In this document: piece by piece, positions 40,592 to 49,660 of the stretch | How positions within the stretch are numbered: position 1 is the first letter of the stretch | Layout: the number at the start of each line of letters is the position of its first letter | Made by a program: the position numbers and the translations under genes | Source: Saliphagus infecundisoli | GTDB lineage: Archaea > Halobacteriota > Halobacteria > Halobacteriales > Natrialbaceae | Length of the DNA: 64,000 nt | Reading direction: 5' to 3' | Assembly (NCBI RefSeq): GCF_020177375.1 | Contig: NZ_JAIWHV010000002.1 | Location: forward strand, 124,001-188,000 | Notes under the pieces: model-generated | What the model was told of the DNA's origin: nothing | Databases searched by the model: none | Seen by the model: only the letters and a program-made list of their open reading frames with translations

Positions 40592-41558
40592 CGGCGTCAC
40601 CTCCGGCGGGTTCGCTCGCCGGTTCGGGCGCCCTTCCGGACTCTTCGCCCGCATCGCTCTCGTTGCCCTCGCCGTCCGAGTCCTCGCTCCCGCCGTAGTA
40701 GTGCATGAACACGTCCTCGAGAGGCGGTTCGGCGATCTCGACGTCGACGACGTCGTAGCTCGCGAGGTGGGCCAGGAGCGTGCCGTAGTCGCCGGCATAC
40801 GCAAAGCGGTGTTCGTCGCCGAGCCTCCGGACGTCGGTCGCGCCCTCCACGTCGCCCAGCCCGCTCCCCTCGCCGCCGACCTGGACGCGGACGCGCTTGC
40901 CGCCCCGGTCGACCAGGCTCTCGACGTCCTCGGCGGCGACCAGTTCTCCCTCCCGGAGGATCCCCACTCGGTCACAGACCCGCCGGACCTCGCTCAGGAC
41001 GTGACTCGAGAAGAAGACGGTCGTCCCGCGGTCGCGTTCGGCCCGGACGAACTCGTTGAACCGCTCCTGTTTGAGCGGGTCGAGCCCGCTCGTGGGTTCG
41101 TCCATGATCACGAGGTCGGGGTCGTGCATGAACGCCTGGATCACGCCCAGCATCTGGCGGTTCCCCGAGGAGTATTCGCGGATCTCCCGATCGAGGGGTG
41201 GCGTGAAGATCTCGAGGAGTTCCGCGCGTCGTTCGTCGCCCCGGATCGACGCGAAGTAGTCGAGCACCCGCCGCCCGGTGACGTCCTCGTCGAAGCCAAG
41301 GTCGGCGGGGAGGTAACCGATCCGGCGCTTTGCCTCGATCAGATCCGACTCGCTGGTGACGTCGGCGCCGAGTACCTCCGCCGAACCGGCCGTCGGCGAG
41401 AGCAGCCCCAGCAGGACCCGGATCGTCGTCGTCTTCCCGGCGCCGTTGGGGCCCAGGAAGCCGAAGACCTCGCCTTTCCCGACGGAGAAGGACAGCGACT
41501 CGATCCCGACGACCTCGCCGTAGGTCTTCGTTAGCTCCCGGACCTCGATCGCAGCCAT
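40584..41558 (-). CDS. ABC transporter ATP-binding protein
   Basis: A 324-residue ABC ATPase: Walker A GPNGAGKTTT near residue 36, signature YSSGNRQM, Walker B LVIMDEPTSGLDP, H-loop FFSSHVLSE. C-terminal extension as in the exporter subfamily, ending in a disordered acidic tail (GGSEDSDGEGNESDAGEESG). With the overlapping permease it makes a second exporter in this window. A TATA-like ACATATAC lies about 25 bp upstream of the start. Confidence 0.93.
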   Translation of the reverse strand: MAAIEVRELTKTYGEVVGIESLSFSVGKGEVFGFLGPNGAGKTTTIRVLLGLLSPTAGSAEVLGADVTSESDLIEAKRRIGYLPADLGFDEDVTGRRVLDYFASIRGDERRAELLEIFTPPLDREIREYSSGNRQMLGVIQAFMHDPDLVIMDEPTSGLDPLKQERFNEFVRAERDRGTTVFFSSHVLSEVRRVCDRVGILREGELVAAEDVESLVDRGGKRVRVQVGGEGSGLGDVEGATDVRRLGDEHRFAYAGDYGTLLAHLASYDVVDVEIAEPPLEDVFMHYYGGSEDSDGEGNESDAGEESGRAPEPASEPAGGDADA

Positions 41559-41622
41559 ACCACCGGTAGAACGTGGAGCTACATATACAGTTCCGGTCGC
41601 CGATAGGAGCCACGGCTCCTCT

Positions 41623-41707
41623 TCATACGGACTTCTGTGAATCAGTACCGGTGAAACCGTGACCGTTCTGGGATTTCACCGGTAAATCGTTACAGCAATC
41701 CGTATCA
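41623..41707. repeat. ~85-bp palindromic element, copy 1
   Basis: Ends CATACGGACTTCTGT and ACAGCAATCCGTATC are imperfect terminal inverted repeats. The interior holds TACCGGTGAAA and TTTCACCGGTA, a perfect 11-bp inverted repeat. The reverse complement of this element is closely similar to 53659-53742. Lies in the gap between the ABC ATPase start and HIT gene stop. Confidence 0.75.
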
Positions 41708-41719
41708 GGCCCGAGACGG

Positions 41720-42139
41720 TCAGAGCCGGTCGTCGATATCGCCCGCGATCTTATCTAGTTCCTCGTCGGAGAGGTCGGGCGGGTCGCCCGCGACGGCGTG
41801 GATCGGGCCGCCGCCGTCGCCCTCGAATCGGGGGATGACGTGGCCGTGGACGTGCGGGACTTCTTGGCCTGCGGCCTCGCCGTTGTTGAACGCGACCGTC
41901 GTCGCGTCGGCATCGACGGCCTCCTCGACGGCGGGCACCACCCGGTGGAGGGTCGCGTAGAGGTCGCTCGCGACGTCGTCGGGGACGTGGTTCAGGCGCT
42001 CGTACTCCTCTTTGGGGATCACGAGGGTGTGTCCCGGCGCGAGCGGGTTGGCGTCGAGAAAGGCCAGCGTGGTCTCGTCCTCGTAGACGACGCGCGCGGG
42101 GATGTCCCCCGAAACGATCTGACCGAAGATCGTGCTCAT
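41720..42139 (-). CDS. HIT-family nucleotide hydrolase
   Basis: A 139-residue HIT protein. The histidine triad is VPHVHGHVIPR near residue 100, and the N-terminal MSTIFGQIVSGDIPARVVYEDET is typical of the HINT/Fhit-like branch. Also IPKEEYERLNHVPD and FNNGEAAGQEV. It hydrolyses nucleotide phosphoramidates or dinucleoside polyphosphates via a His-AMP intermediate. The 3' end is 12 bp from the palindromic element. Confidence 0.92.
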   Translation of the reverse strand: MSTIFGQIVSGDIPARVVYEDETTLAFLDANPLAPGHTLVIPKEEYERLNHVPDDVASDLYATLHRVVPAVEEAVDADATTVAFNNGEAAGQEVPHVHGHVIPRFEGDGGGPIHAVAGDPPDLSDEELDKIAGDIDDRL

Positions 42140-42314
42140 ACGCGGACGTGTGTCCCCATCGGGCAAGAAGGTTGGCGATGGTGGCGGAGACCGGTCGCGG
42201 AGTGCGACCCGAATGGTTCCCGATCGGTCGATTCACACATGATTCTTCCGGCTCTGTCGGGCGGCGACCGAACGCTGTGGGGACGGCCGACGACGAGCGG
42301 CGACGACCGGACGG

Positions 42315-42953
42315 TCACCCGACGAGGTCCTCGAGTGCCTCGCCGACTGCCGTCCGGTACTCCTCGGGTTCGTACCCCAGCCGGGCGACCCAGACGTCCT
42401 GGTAGGAGGGGTGTAGGATCGGGAGCAGCGTGAGGCCGAGTCCGCCCAGTGGGATCGGCTCGAGCACGCAGTCGAGAAAGCCGTCCAGCTCCCGTCCCTC
42501 GGCCGCGAGCACCGAGGTCGTCGCGTGTTTGCCGGTCGCAAGCACCACGGCGGGGGAGACGGAGTCGATTTCGGCGAGCAGGTGATCCCGACACCGCTCG
42601 CGCTCCCCGGGGGTCGGCTCGCGGTTCGTCGGCGTCTCGTCCTTGCTCGCGGCTTCGCCGCTCGCCTCCGAGGACCGTGGCTCCTCGCTCGCGGGAAAAC
42701 ACTTCACGGCGTTCGTGTAGTAGGCGTCGGGATAGCCGACGTCGGCGAGCAGCCGGCGGATCCGCCGGCCGGAGTGGCGGGAGGTGTAGGCCTTCCCGGT
42801 CCAGTTGCCCCCGCGCCAGCGGTCGGCCTCCGGGTTCCCGTATCCCGGCGCCTCGCCGACGACGATCACGTCCGCGTCCCCGGGTCCGGTTCCCCAGGAG
42901 ATCCGCTCGCGGCCGGAGACGAGGGCGGGACAACGGCGACAGCCCGGCGCCAT
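42315..42953 (-). CDS. family 4/5-type uracil-DNA glycosylase
   Basis: A 212-residue DNA repair glycosylase that removes uracil. From ATG 42953. Fe-S cluster cysteines appear as C5 and C8 (GCRRCPAL), with Cys85 (NAVKCFP) and the Cys in GERERCRDHL. Motif A is VVGEAPGYGNPEADRWRGGN; motif LLPILHPSYQD is the late minor-groove segment. A low-complexity acidic insert (EEPRSSEASGEAASKDE) follows Cys85. A 147-nt longer reading frame upstream is not supported. Confidence 0.88.
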   Translation of the reverse strand: MAPGCRRCPALVSGRERISWGTGPGDADVIVVGEAPGYGNPEADRWRGGNWTGKAYTSRHSGRRIRRLLADVGYPDAYYTNAVKCFPASEEPRSSEASGEAASKDETPTNREPTPGERERCRDHLLAEIDSVSPAVVLATGKHATTSVLAAEGRELDGFLDCVLEPIPLGGLGLTLLPILHPSYQDVWVARLGYEPEEYRTAVGEALEDLVG

Positions 42954-43115
42954 GACGTGGCGGCGGTCCGGCAACGCGGGCTCGGAGGACTCCGGATCGA
43001 ACACGCCCGGCGTTCGGAGCGGCCGGCCAAGGGCTTCACGGTCCTGGCACCGTGGCGCCTCTCGAGCCCGGGCGGGATAGACAAGTTTACGTCCGTCCAC
43101 TCGTTTCCCTGTTTC

Positions 43116-43346
43116 ATGCGCGAACTCGCAGTCGAGGTGCTTTCGGCGGTCGTCTACGCCGTCGCCGCCGGGCTGTTGACGGTCGTCGGTACCGCCGCGG
43201 AGTACACCAGCTTCCAGTACGTCACGACCGGCGGGGAGACGATGGTCGCCGTCTGGCTCGCCGTCTTCGGCGGAATCATGCTGTACGCCGGGATCACGGT
43301 GGGTCGCCGGAAGGCCCTCGCCTCGCTCGCCTCACTCGCCGGATAA
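43116..43346 (+). CDS. small two-helix membrane protein
   Basis: A 76-residue protein with helices at about residues 6-27 (VEVLSAVVYAVAAGLLTVVG) and 42-60 (TMVAVWLAVFGGIMLYAGI). A TATA-like TTTACG lies ~30 bp upstream. Divergent from the uracil-DNA glycosylase gene and 107 bp upstream of ileS. Small membrane protein of unknown role. Confidence 0.65.
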   Translation: MRELAVEVLSAVVYAVAAGLLTVVGTAAEYTSFQYVTTGGETMVAVWLAVFGGIMLYAGITVGRRKALASLASLAG

Positions 43347-43453
43347 CGCCGTCCTCGGTCGGTTCTCGGGCCTCGATCGCCGACTCTCGCTCTGCGTTCT
43401 CGGCCGTCTGCACAACCGATTCCCCTTTAGTGTCCGAGGCGGTCGTATCCCCT

Positions 43454-46400
43454 ATGAGCAGGTTCGGCGAGATCGAGGAGGGCTATGACCCCCACGCGGT
43501 CGAGCAACGGGTGTTCGACCACTGGGAGGACGTAGACGCCTACGAGCGGACCAAACGGCACCGAGCCGAGGGCGAGACCTACTTCTTCGTCGACGGCCCG
43601 CCGTACACCTCCGGGTCGGCCCACATGGGGACGACCTGGAACAAGAGCCTGAAGGACTGCTACATCCGGTTCCTGCGAATGCAGGGCTACGACGTCACCG
43701 ACCGCCCGGGCTACGACATGCACGGGCTCCCGATCGAGACCAGAGTCGAGGAGCAACTGGGTTTCGAGAACAAAAAGGACATCGAGGCCTACGGCGAGGA
43801 CGCCTTCATCGAGGCCTGCAAGGAGTACGCCGACGAACAGCTCGAGGGCCTCCAGTCGGACTTCCAGGACTTCGGCGTCTGGATGGACTGGGACGATCCG
43901 TACAAGACGGTCGACCCCGAGTACATGGAGGCCGCCTGGTGGGGCTTTTCGAGGGCCGCAGAGCGCGGCTTAGTCGAGAAGGGCCACCGGTCGATCTCGC
44001 AGTGTCCCCGGTGTGAGACCGCCATCGCGAACAACGAGGTCGAGTACGAGGACGTCTCCGACCCCTCGGTCTACGTGAAGTTCGATCTCGCCGACCGCGA
44101 GGGATCGCTGGTCGTCTGGACGACGACCCCCTGGACCATCCCGGCGAACACCTTCACAGCCGTCGATCCCGACGGCGAGTACGTCGGCGTGCGCGCACGG
44201 AAGGAGGGGGAGGAGGAACTGCTGTACGTCGCGGAGGCGAAGTACGAGGAAGTCCTCCGGGAGGGTCGCTACGACGACTTCGAGGTCGAGGAGGAGCTCG
44301 CGGGCGAGGAGCTGCTCGGCTGGGGGTACGACCATCCCCTCGCGGCGGAGGTCCCAGACCACACCGATCACGACGGCGCCCACGAGGTGTACGCCGCCGA
44401 CTACGTCGAGACGGAGGGCGACGGCACCGGCCTCGTCCACTCCGCGCCGGGCCACGGCGAGGAGGACTTCGAGCGCGGCCGGGAACTGGGCTTCCCGATC
44501 TTCTGTCCTGTCGGGAGCGACGGCGTCTACACCGATGCTGGTGGGAAGTACGAGGGCCAGTTCGTCAAGGAGGCCGACGAGGAGATCATCGCCGACCTCG
44601 AGTCGAAAGGGGCGATGCTCGCCTCCGGGACGATCACCCACAGCTACGGCCACTGCTGGCGCTGCGATACCGGGATCGTCCAGATCGTTACCGACCAGTG
44701 GTTCATCACGATCACCGACATCAAAGACGAGCTCCTGGAAAACATCGAGGACAGCCAGTGGCACCCCGAGTGGGCCCGCGACAGCCGCTTTCGGGATTTC
44801 GTCAGCGAGGCCCCCGACTGGAACGTTTCCAGACAACGATACTGGGGGATCCCGATCCCGATCTGGACCCCCGAGGGCCGCGATGACGACGAGGAGATGA
44901 TCGTCGTGGGCGATCGGGAGGAACTCGCCGAGCGCGCAGACCAGGCTATCGATCCCGACTCCGTGGATCTCCACAAGGACACCGTAGACGAGCTGACGAT
45001 CACCGAGGACGGGACGACCTACACCAGGGTTCCGGACGTCTTCGACGTCTGGCTCGACTCCTCGGTCGCCTCCTGGGGCACTATTGGCTTCCCCGCCGAC
45101 CAGGAACGGTTCGAGGAACTCTGGCCCGCCGACCTCATCATGGAGGCCCACGACCAGACCAGGGGCTGGTTCTGGTCCCAGCTCGGGATGGGGACCGCGG
45201 CGATGGGCGAGATTCCCTACGAACAGGTGTTGATGCACGGGTTCGCCCAGATGCCCGACGGCCGGGCGATGAGCAAGTCAAAGGACATTCTGGTCGATCC
45301 CCACGAGGCGATCGACCGTCACGGCCGGGACGTCATGCGCCTCTTCCTGCTCTCGAACAACCCCCAGGGCGAGGACATGCGCTTTTCCTGGGACGGGATG
45401 GAGACGATGGAGAATCATCTCCGGACGCTCTGGAACGTCGTCCGGTTCCCGCTGCCGTACATGCGTCTCGACGGCTTCGATCCCGACGAAACCACTCTCG
45501 AGGACGTCGATTCGGACCTCGAGGTCGTAGACGAGTGGGTGCTCGCCCGCCTCCAGTCCACGAAACGGGAGGTGACCGCGGCGTTCGAGGACTATCGCCA
45601 GGACCGCGCCCTTTCGGCTCTGATCGAGTTCGTCGTCGAGGACGTCTCCCGGTACTACGTCCAGGCGGTCCGCGAACGGATGTGGGACGAGGAGGAAAGC
45701 GGGTCGAAGACGGCGGCCTACGCAACGATTCACCGTGTCCTCAGGGAGGTCGTGACGCTGCTCGCCCCCTACGCTCCCTTCGTCGCCGACGAACTCTACG
45801 GGACGCTCACCGGCGAGACCGGATACGAGACGGTCCACATGGAAGACTGGCCCGAGGTCTCGGACTACTGGACCGACGACGAACTCGAGGCCGACGTCGC
45901 CCTCCTCCGCGCGATCGAGGAGGCGGGCGCGAACGCCCGCCAGGGAGCCGGTCGGAAGCTTCGCTGGCCCGTGACCCGGATCGTCGTGGCCGCGGACGAC
46001 GAGCGGGTTGCCGAGGCGGTCGCCCGCCACGAGGACCTGCTGGCCGACCGGCTCAACGCCCGTGCGGTCGAACTCGTGGGTCCGGGCGAGCGGTGGGGCG
46101 AACTCGCCTACAGCGCCGAGGCCGACATGAGCGAACTCGGCCCCGCGTTCGGCGACCGCGCCGGCGAGGTAATGACTTCGCTGAACGAGGCCCGGATCGA
46201 GGAGCCCGACCTCGCGGCCCTAGAGGGGGCGGTCGGCGAGGAACTCGAGCCCGAGATGGTTTCGTTCGTCACCGAGACGCCCGAGGACGTCGCCGGCACG
46301 GCGTTCGGAATCGACGGCGACGACCGCGGCGTCGTCTACGTCGACGCCGACCTCACCGAGGACATCGAGAGCGAGGGCTACGCCCGCGAGGTCGTTCGAC

Positions 46401-46630
46401 GGGTCCAGGAGATGCGAAAGGACCTCGACCTCGACGTCGAAGAGCGGATCGCAGTCGAGATCGCTATCGCCGACGACCGGGTCGCCGACCTCGTCCGCCG
46501 GCGGGAGGAGCTGATCCGCGAGGAGGTCCGGGCCGACGCGATCGGGGACGTCGATGAGGGCCACCGCATGGAGTGGGAGATCGAGGGGGTCGACGTCGAG
46601 CTGGCGATCGAGCCGGCCCCTTCGTCCTGA
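43454..46630 (+). CDS. ileS: isoleucyl-tRNA synthetase
   Basis: A 1058-residue class Ia synthetase that charges tRNA-Ile. The HIGH motif is SAHMGTTWNK near residue 57 and the KMSKS motif is AMSKSKDILVDP near residue 607. The CP1 editing domain lies between (e.g. VVWTTTPWTIPANTFTAVD and GTGLVHSAPGHGEEDF). Zinc-type cysteines (SQCPRCE; HCWRCD) are present. The C-terminal anticodon-binding and archaeal extension regions are complete. ATG 43454 gives normal length. Monocistronic. Confidence 0.97.
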   Translation: MSRFGEIEEGYDPHAVEQRVFDHWEDVDAYERTKRHRAEGETYFFVDGPPYTSGSAHMGTTWNKSLKDCYIRFLRMQGYDVTDRPGYDMHGLPIETRVEEQLGFENKKDIEAYGEDAFIEACKEYADEQLEGLQSDFQDFGVWMDWDDPYKTVDPEYMEAAWWGFSRAAERGLVEKGHRSISQCPRCETAIANNEVEYEDVSDPSVYVKFDLADREGSLVVWTTTPWTIPANTFTAVDPDGEYVGVRARKEGEEELLYVAEAKYEEVLREGRYDDFEVEEELAGEELLGWGYDHPLAAEVPDHTDHDGAHEVYAADYVETEGDGTGLVHSAPGHGEEDFERGRELGFPIFCPVGSDGVYTDAGGKYEGQFVKEADEEIIADLESKGAMLASGTITHSYGHCWRCDTGIVQIVTDQWFITITDIKDELLENIEDSQWHPEWARDSRFRDFVSEAPDWNVSRQRYWGIPIPIWTPEGRDDDEEMIVVGDREELAERADQAIDPDSVDLHKDTVDELTITEDGTTYTRVPDVFDVWLDSSVASWGTIGFPADQERFEELWPADLIMEAHDQTRGWFWSQLGMGTAAMGEIPYEQVLMHGFAQMPDGRAMSKSKDILVDPHEAIDRHGRDVMRLFLLSNNPQGEDMRFSWDGMETMENHLRTLWNVVRFPLPYMRLDGFDPDETTLEDVDSDLEVVDEWVLARLQSTKREVTAAFEDYRQDRALSALIEFVVEDVSRYYVQAVRERMWDEEESGSKTAAYATIHRVLREVVTLLAPYAPFVADELYGTLTGETGYETVHMEDWPEVSDYWTDDELEADVALLRAIEEAGANARQGAGRKLRWPVTRIVVAADDERVAEAVARHEDLLADRLNARAVELVGPGERWGELAYSAEADMSELGPAFGDRAGEVMTSLNEARIEEPDLAALEGAVGEELEPEMVSFVTETPEDVAGTAFGIDGDDRGVVYVDADLTEDIESEGYAREVVRRVQEMRKDLDLDVEERIAVEIAIADDRVADLVRRREELIREEVRADAIGDVDEGHRMEWEIEGVDVELAIEPAPSS

Positions 46631-46633
46631 CGG

Positions 46634-46813
46634 TCAGGCCCCTGCGCTCCCCGCGACCGCCACGTACAGTCCGACGACGCCCGCCACCACGATCGCCCCG
46701 CCGCCGACCGCAAGCGTGGTCAGTCCGCCCTGGAAGATCCCGGCGACGAGCACGCCCAGGCCGACCGCGAGGGTCAGAAACGACGCGCCGAACGCGACCG
46801 TGTCCCGCTTCAT
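46634..46813 (-). CDS. small two-helix membrane protein
   Basis: A 59-residue protein (ATG 46813, MKRDTVAFGASFLTLAVGLG) with two helices, about residues 7-27 and 34-55 (LAVGGGAIVVAGVVGLYVAV). Similar tiny proteins are common in haloarchaeal genomes. Tail to tail with ileS, 3 bp apart. Function unknown. Confidence 0.65.
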   Translation of the reverse strand: MKRDTVAFGASFLTLAVGLGVLVAGIFQGGLTTLAVGGGAIVVAGVVGLYVAVAGSAGA

Positions 46814-46896
46814 GTCCCGTCCTCGGTCCCGCATCGAGGTAATACCACGAGGCCGTCCTCAGTCGCTGTGACCGAGAGCCGGCGGCGAGACCCTGA

Positions 46897-47760
46897 TCAG
46901 TCCGCCGACAGGTGCTCGGCGAGGACCGGCGCGACCGAGGCCGCGGTCGCCGGCCCCTCGATCGTGTCGGTACCGTAGATCGCCTCGACGCCGCTCGCGG
47001 CGAGTTTGGTGTAGGCGTTTCCGGCCAGCAGCGGGTGGACACAGGTCGCAAAGACCCGGGCGACCTCCCGGTCGTGGAGCACTTCGACGGCCTCGCTCAT
47101 CGTCGATCCGGTCGCGATGATGTCGTCAGCGACGACGACGTCGCGGCCGGCGACGTCCGCGTCGGAGGGCGTGATCTCGACGCTGTCGCCCGACAGTCGG
47201 TGCTTGTCGAAGTGGTCGATCTCGCCGCTGCCGTACGTGTCTCGAACGGTTTCGGCGATGCCGACGGCTCCCTCGTCGGGCGCGAGAAAGACCGGATCGG
47301 CGAGGTCGTCGGGGAGCGGGTCGGCGAGAACCGGAGCGGCATCGACTACTTCGGCGGTCGGCTCGAAGAACTCGCACACCCCTTCCTCGTGGGGGGAGAC
47401 GGTGAGCACGCGGTCGGCGCCGGTCGAGATCGCCCGGGCGACCGCCCGCGAGGAGATCGGCTGGCCGGACTCGAAGGCCCGATCCTGGCGGGCGTAGCCC
47501 ATGTAGGGGAGGACGGTGACGACCTCCTCGGCACCGGCCTCGTGGAGAGCGTCCTGGAGCAAGAGGAGCTCGAGGTGGGCCGCGTGGGAGGTCGTCGAGG
47601 CGACGACGACGGCCCGGTCGGCGTCGAAGCCGGGGACCGCGGCGAGGAGTTCGCCGTCGGGAAAGCGGTCGTACTCGACGGCCGCGAGCGGGCAGTCGAG
47701 TTCGGAGGCGAGAGCCGCCGAGAGTGCCTGGGAGGCCGAGCCGCTGACGATCGCTGTCAT
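46897..47760 (-). CDS. prs: ribose-phosphate pyrophosphokinase
   Basis: A 287-residue PRPP synthetase that transfers pyrophosphate from ATP to ribose 5-phosphate. The flexible N-terminal strand MTAIVSGSASQALS, the ATP-binding YARQDRAFESGQPISSR, and the PRPP-binding loop DVVVADDIIATGSTM are visible. Slightly shorter than bacterial PrsA, as in other archaea. Start ATG 47760. Confidence 0.95.
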   Translation of the reverse strand: MTAIVSGSASQALSAALASELDCPLAAVEYDRFPDGELLAAVPGFDADRAVVVASTTSHAAHLELLLLQDALHEAGAEEVVTVLPYMGYARQDRAFESGQPISSRAVARAISTGADRVLTVSPHEEGVCEFFEPTAEVVDAAPVLADPLPDDLADPVFLAPDEGAVGIAETVRDTYGSGEIDHFDKHRLSGDSVEITPSDADVAGRDVVVADDIIATGSTMSEAVEVLHDREVARVFATCVHPLLAGNAYTKLAASGVEAIYGTDTIEGPATAASVAPVLAEHLSAD

Positions 47761-47824
47761 GGTCGGGGCCACAGCCCGGACGGTAAACCCGCTTTCGTTC
47801 CGCGTTCGGTCGGTACCGCTTATC

Positions 47825-48740
47825 TCGCCATGTGGCCTGATCGGATAATTTCGATGTAACTCGGAGTGAATATCATGTTACATTGGGACTGCGTACGTAA
47901 CGTGGATACTTCCGTCAGAAATATGGATATTGAGGGAGTGTGGTGCCTAAAGGTAGCCAGGCAGACGCTCCTCGTAGCCGGCCGCTTCGGCGCGTTGGAT
48001 CAGGTCCGAAACGACACCCGACTTTGCTTTGGTGTAGTCGCCAGGGTCATCGGCGTGGTTCTCGACAGCCTCGCGCTTGACTTCCTCGTACTCCCTGCGT
48101 GCGTCTGCGTGATCGCGAAGGTAATCGCGGAAGAGAATCTGGTTTCTGATCTTGTCCTCGTCGTCCATGGTATGCATCCTGTGGAAGACAGCGTGGTCGT
48201 CGGCCCAGTTGATGAGCAGAATCGAGGTGTCAGTCTCGGAGAAACGCTCGAACTCCTCATGTTCCTCTTCGATTCGCTCTCCGGTTGCGTCCATTTGTTC
48301 AAACGCGTCGAAGGCGACAAGGACGTCTAGTGCGGGTTTGCCAGGGACGCCCGGAATCGCAGTACTTCCTACGTGGTGTATTCCGAGTAGTCCCTCACCA
48401 GCAGCCGCTCGAAGTCGCTGCTCCTCGCGCTCGTATTTCTCTGTCCAGACCGGATCTTCGAACAGTGTGATATCTTCATCGGGGTCCATCGCTGGACAAG
48501 TACGTAGCGGCTGCTATCGGAAAAGAATTATCTTTGAGATTAAATTTACTCTCTACTTACTATTTCACACTTTGCAAATTTAATTCTTTCGGAGAAGCCA
48601 GTGGTGACGTCATGATGAATGGATGATTTGACAGCCTTTGATAAGTCGATCGCTGCACCGTTATCTACTTGATCTGTATGTAACACGGAGTAAGCTATTC
48701 GGACCTAACGTTGCGGTCTAAAACCAACCGGTATCTCAAC
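47825..48740. other. A/T-rich patch around a GrpB-family gene
   Basis: Base composition falls clearly below the rest of the window on both sides of the GrpB-family gene: TTTCGATGTAACTCGGAGTG and AATATGGATATTGAGG upstream of its stop, and ATTAAATTTACTCTC, CAAATTTAATTCTTTC beyond its start. ATTAAATTT (48540) and AAATTTAAT (48578) form an inverted repeat. No integrase or repeat border is visible. Confidence 0.55.
47947..48489 (-). CDS. GrpB family nucleotidyltransferase-like protein
   Basis: A 180-residue GrpB (UPF0157) protein. The family hallmark HHVGSTAIPGVPGKPALDVLV (key HVGSTAIPG and PALDVLV) carries the nucleotidyltransferase-like GS and D-x motifs. Then HRMHTMDDEDKIRNQILFRDYLRDH and AYEEVKREA-like helices. 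Codon use has more A/T-ending codons than its neighbours and it lies in A/T-rich DNA, suggesting recent acquisition. Role in archaea unknown. Confidence 0.85.
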   Translation of the reverse strand: MDPDEDITLFEDPVWTEKYEREEQRLRAAAGEGLLGIHHVGSTAIPGVPGKPALDVLVAFDAFEQMDATGERIEEEHEEFERFSETDTSILLINWADDHAVFHRMHTMDDEDKIRNQILFRDYLRDHADARREYEEVKREAVENHADDPGDYTKAKSGVVSDLIQRAEAAGYEERLPGYL

Positions 48741-49587
48741 TTGTCACGCCAGACTCAGGACCGGCGAGGGCGACGGCGCCGACGTCGGGGACGCCGAGGG
48801 GGTGGCTCCGCCACTCCCTGACGGTCTCGCCCGATTCGCCCGCGAGGAACTCGCCGTCCTCGGTCACCGCGTACGCCCGCTCGCCGTACGCGAAGCCGGC
48901 GACCTGCCCGGGAGCCTCTCCCCGGTCGTGCCAGTCACCGTCGGCGTGTTCGTACACCCGCTCGCCCGCGGCCGCGTGGGCGCGGGCGAGCGAGCCGGGT
49001 TCGCTCGCGGGGTCGGCGCCGACGACGTCGAACGCGCCCTCGACCGACCGGAGCCAGCCGTTGCCCAGCGCGTACAGCCCGTCGCCGGTCGCGGCGAGGG
49101 GGATCCCCGCCGCCGAGACGTCCCGTGCGTCGTCGAGCCCGGCCGGCTCGAGCCCCTCGCCCTGGACCCGAAGAACGCCGTCGGCGGTCGCGACCAGGTC
49201 GCCGTCGATTCCTCGAACCTCGCGCGCGTCGCCGAGGGTCGTCCACTCGCTGCCCCGGAGGCGGGCGACCCGGTCGTCCGGCCCGACCGCGATCACTCTC
49301 TCGCCGTCGACGCCGACGCGGGTCGCGGGGCCGAACCCGGTTTCCTCGAGGTCGGGGTCGCCGCCTGCCACCCCGCGGTCGGCGAGCAGGAGGGCGTCGT
49401 CGGTCGCGACGGCGAGTTGGCCGCCGGCGGTCGCGACGTCGCGGGCGCGCCCGCGCCGGCGGAGGCCGAACTCGCCGACGGAGCCGCCGGCGATCGAGAC
49501 CGAGAGCAGGCCGACGCCGCCCGCGACGTACGCCCGGTCGGCGCCCGCCCGGTCGCCGTAGACGCGTTTCTCGTCGATCGTGCTCAT
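48736..49587 (-). CDS. haloarchaeal beta-propeller-like protein (HVO_0234-like)
   Basis: A 283-residue protein from ATG 49587. Repeated ~40-residue units of the type 'VATAGGQLAVATDDALLLAD', 'GIDGDLVATADGVLRVQGEG', 'AAGIPLAATGDGLYALGNGW' suggest a six- or seven-bladed beta propeller. No signal peptide. It is divergent from glmM with 73 bp between starts, an arrangement I recall for similar haloarchaeal proteins. Function unknown. Confidence 0.7.
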   Translation of the reverse strand: MSTIDEKRVYGDRAGADRAYVAGGVGLLSVSIAGGSVGEFGLRRRGRARDVATAGGQLAVATDDALLLADRGVAGGDPDLEETGFGPATRVGVDGERVIAVGPDDRVARLRGSEWTTLGDAREVRGIDGDLVATADGVLRVQGEGLEPAGLDDARDVSAAGIPLAATGDGLYALGNGWLRSVEGAFDVVGADPASEPGSLARAHAAAGERVYEHADGDWHDRGEAPGQVAGFAYGERAYAVTEDGEFLAGESGETVREWRSHPLGVPDVGAVALAGPESGVTS

Positions 49588-49660
49588 GGCGGTTTCTCGG
49601 CGGGCCACGGGTATGCCCCCTTCGGAACCCCTTTGGGTGCTCCGTCCCGAGCGCTCGTTG

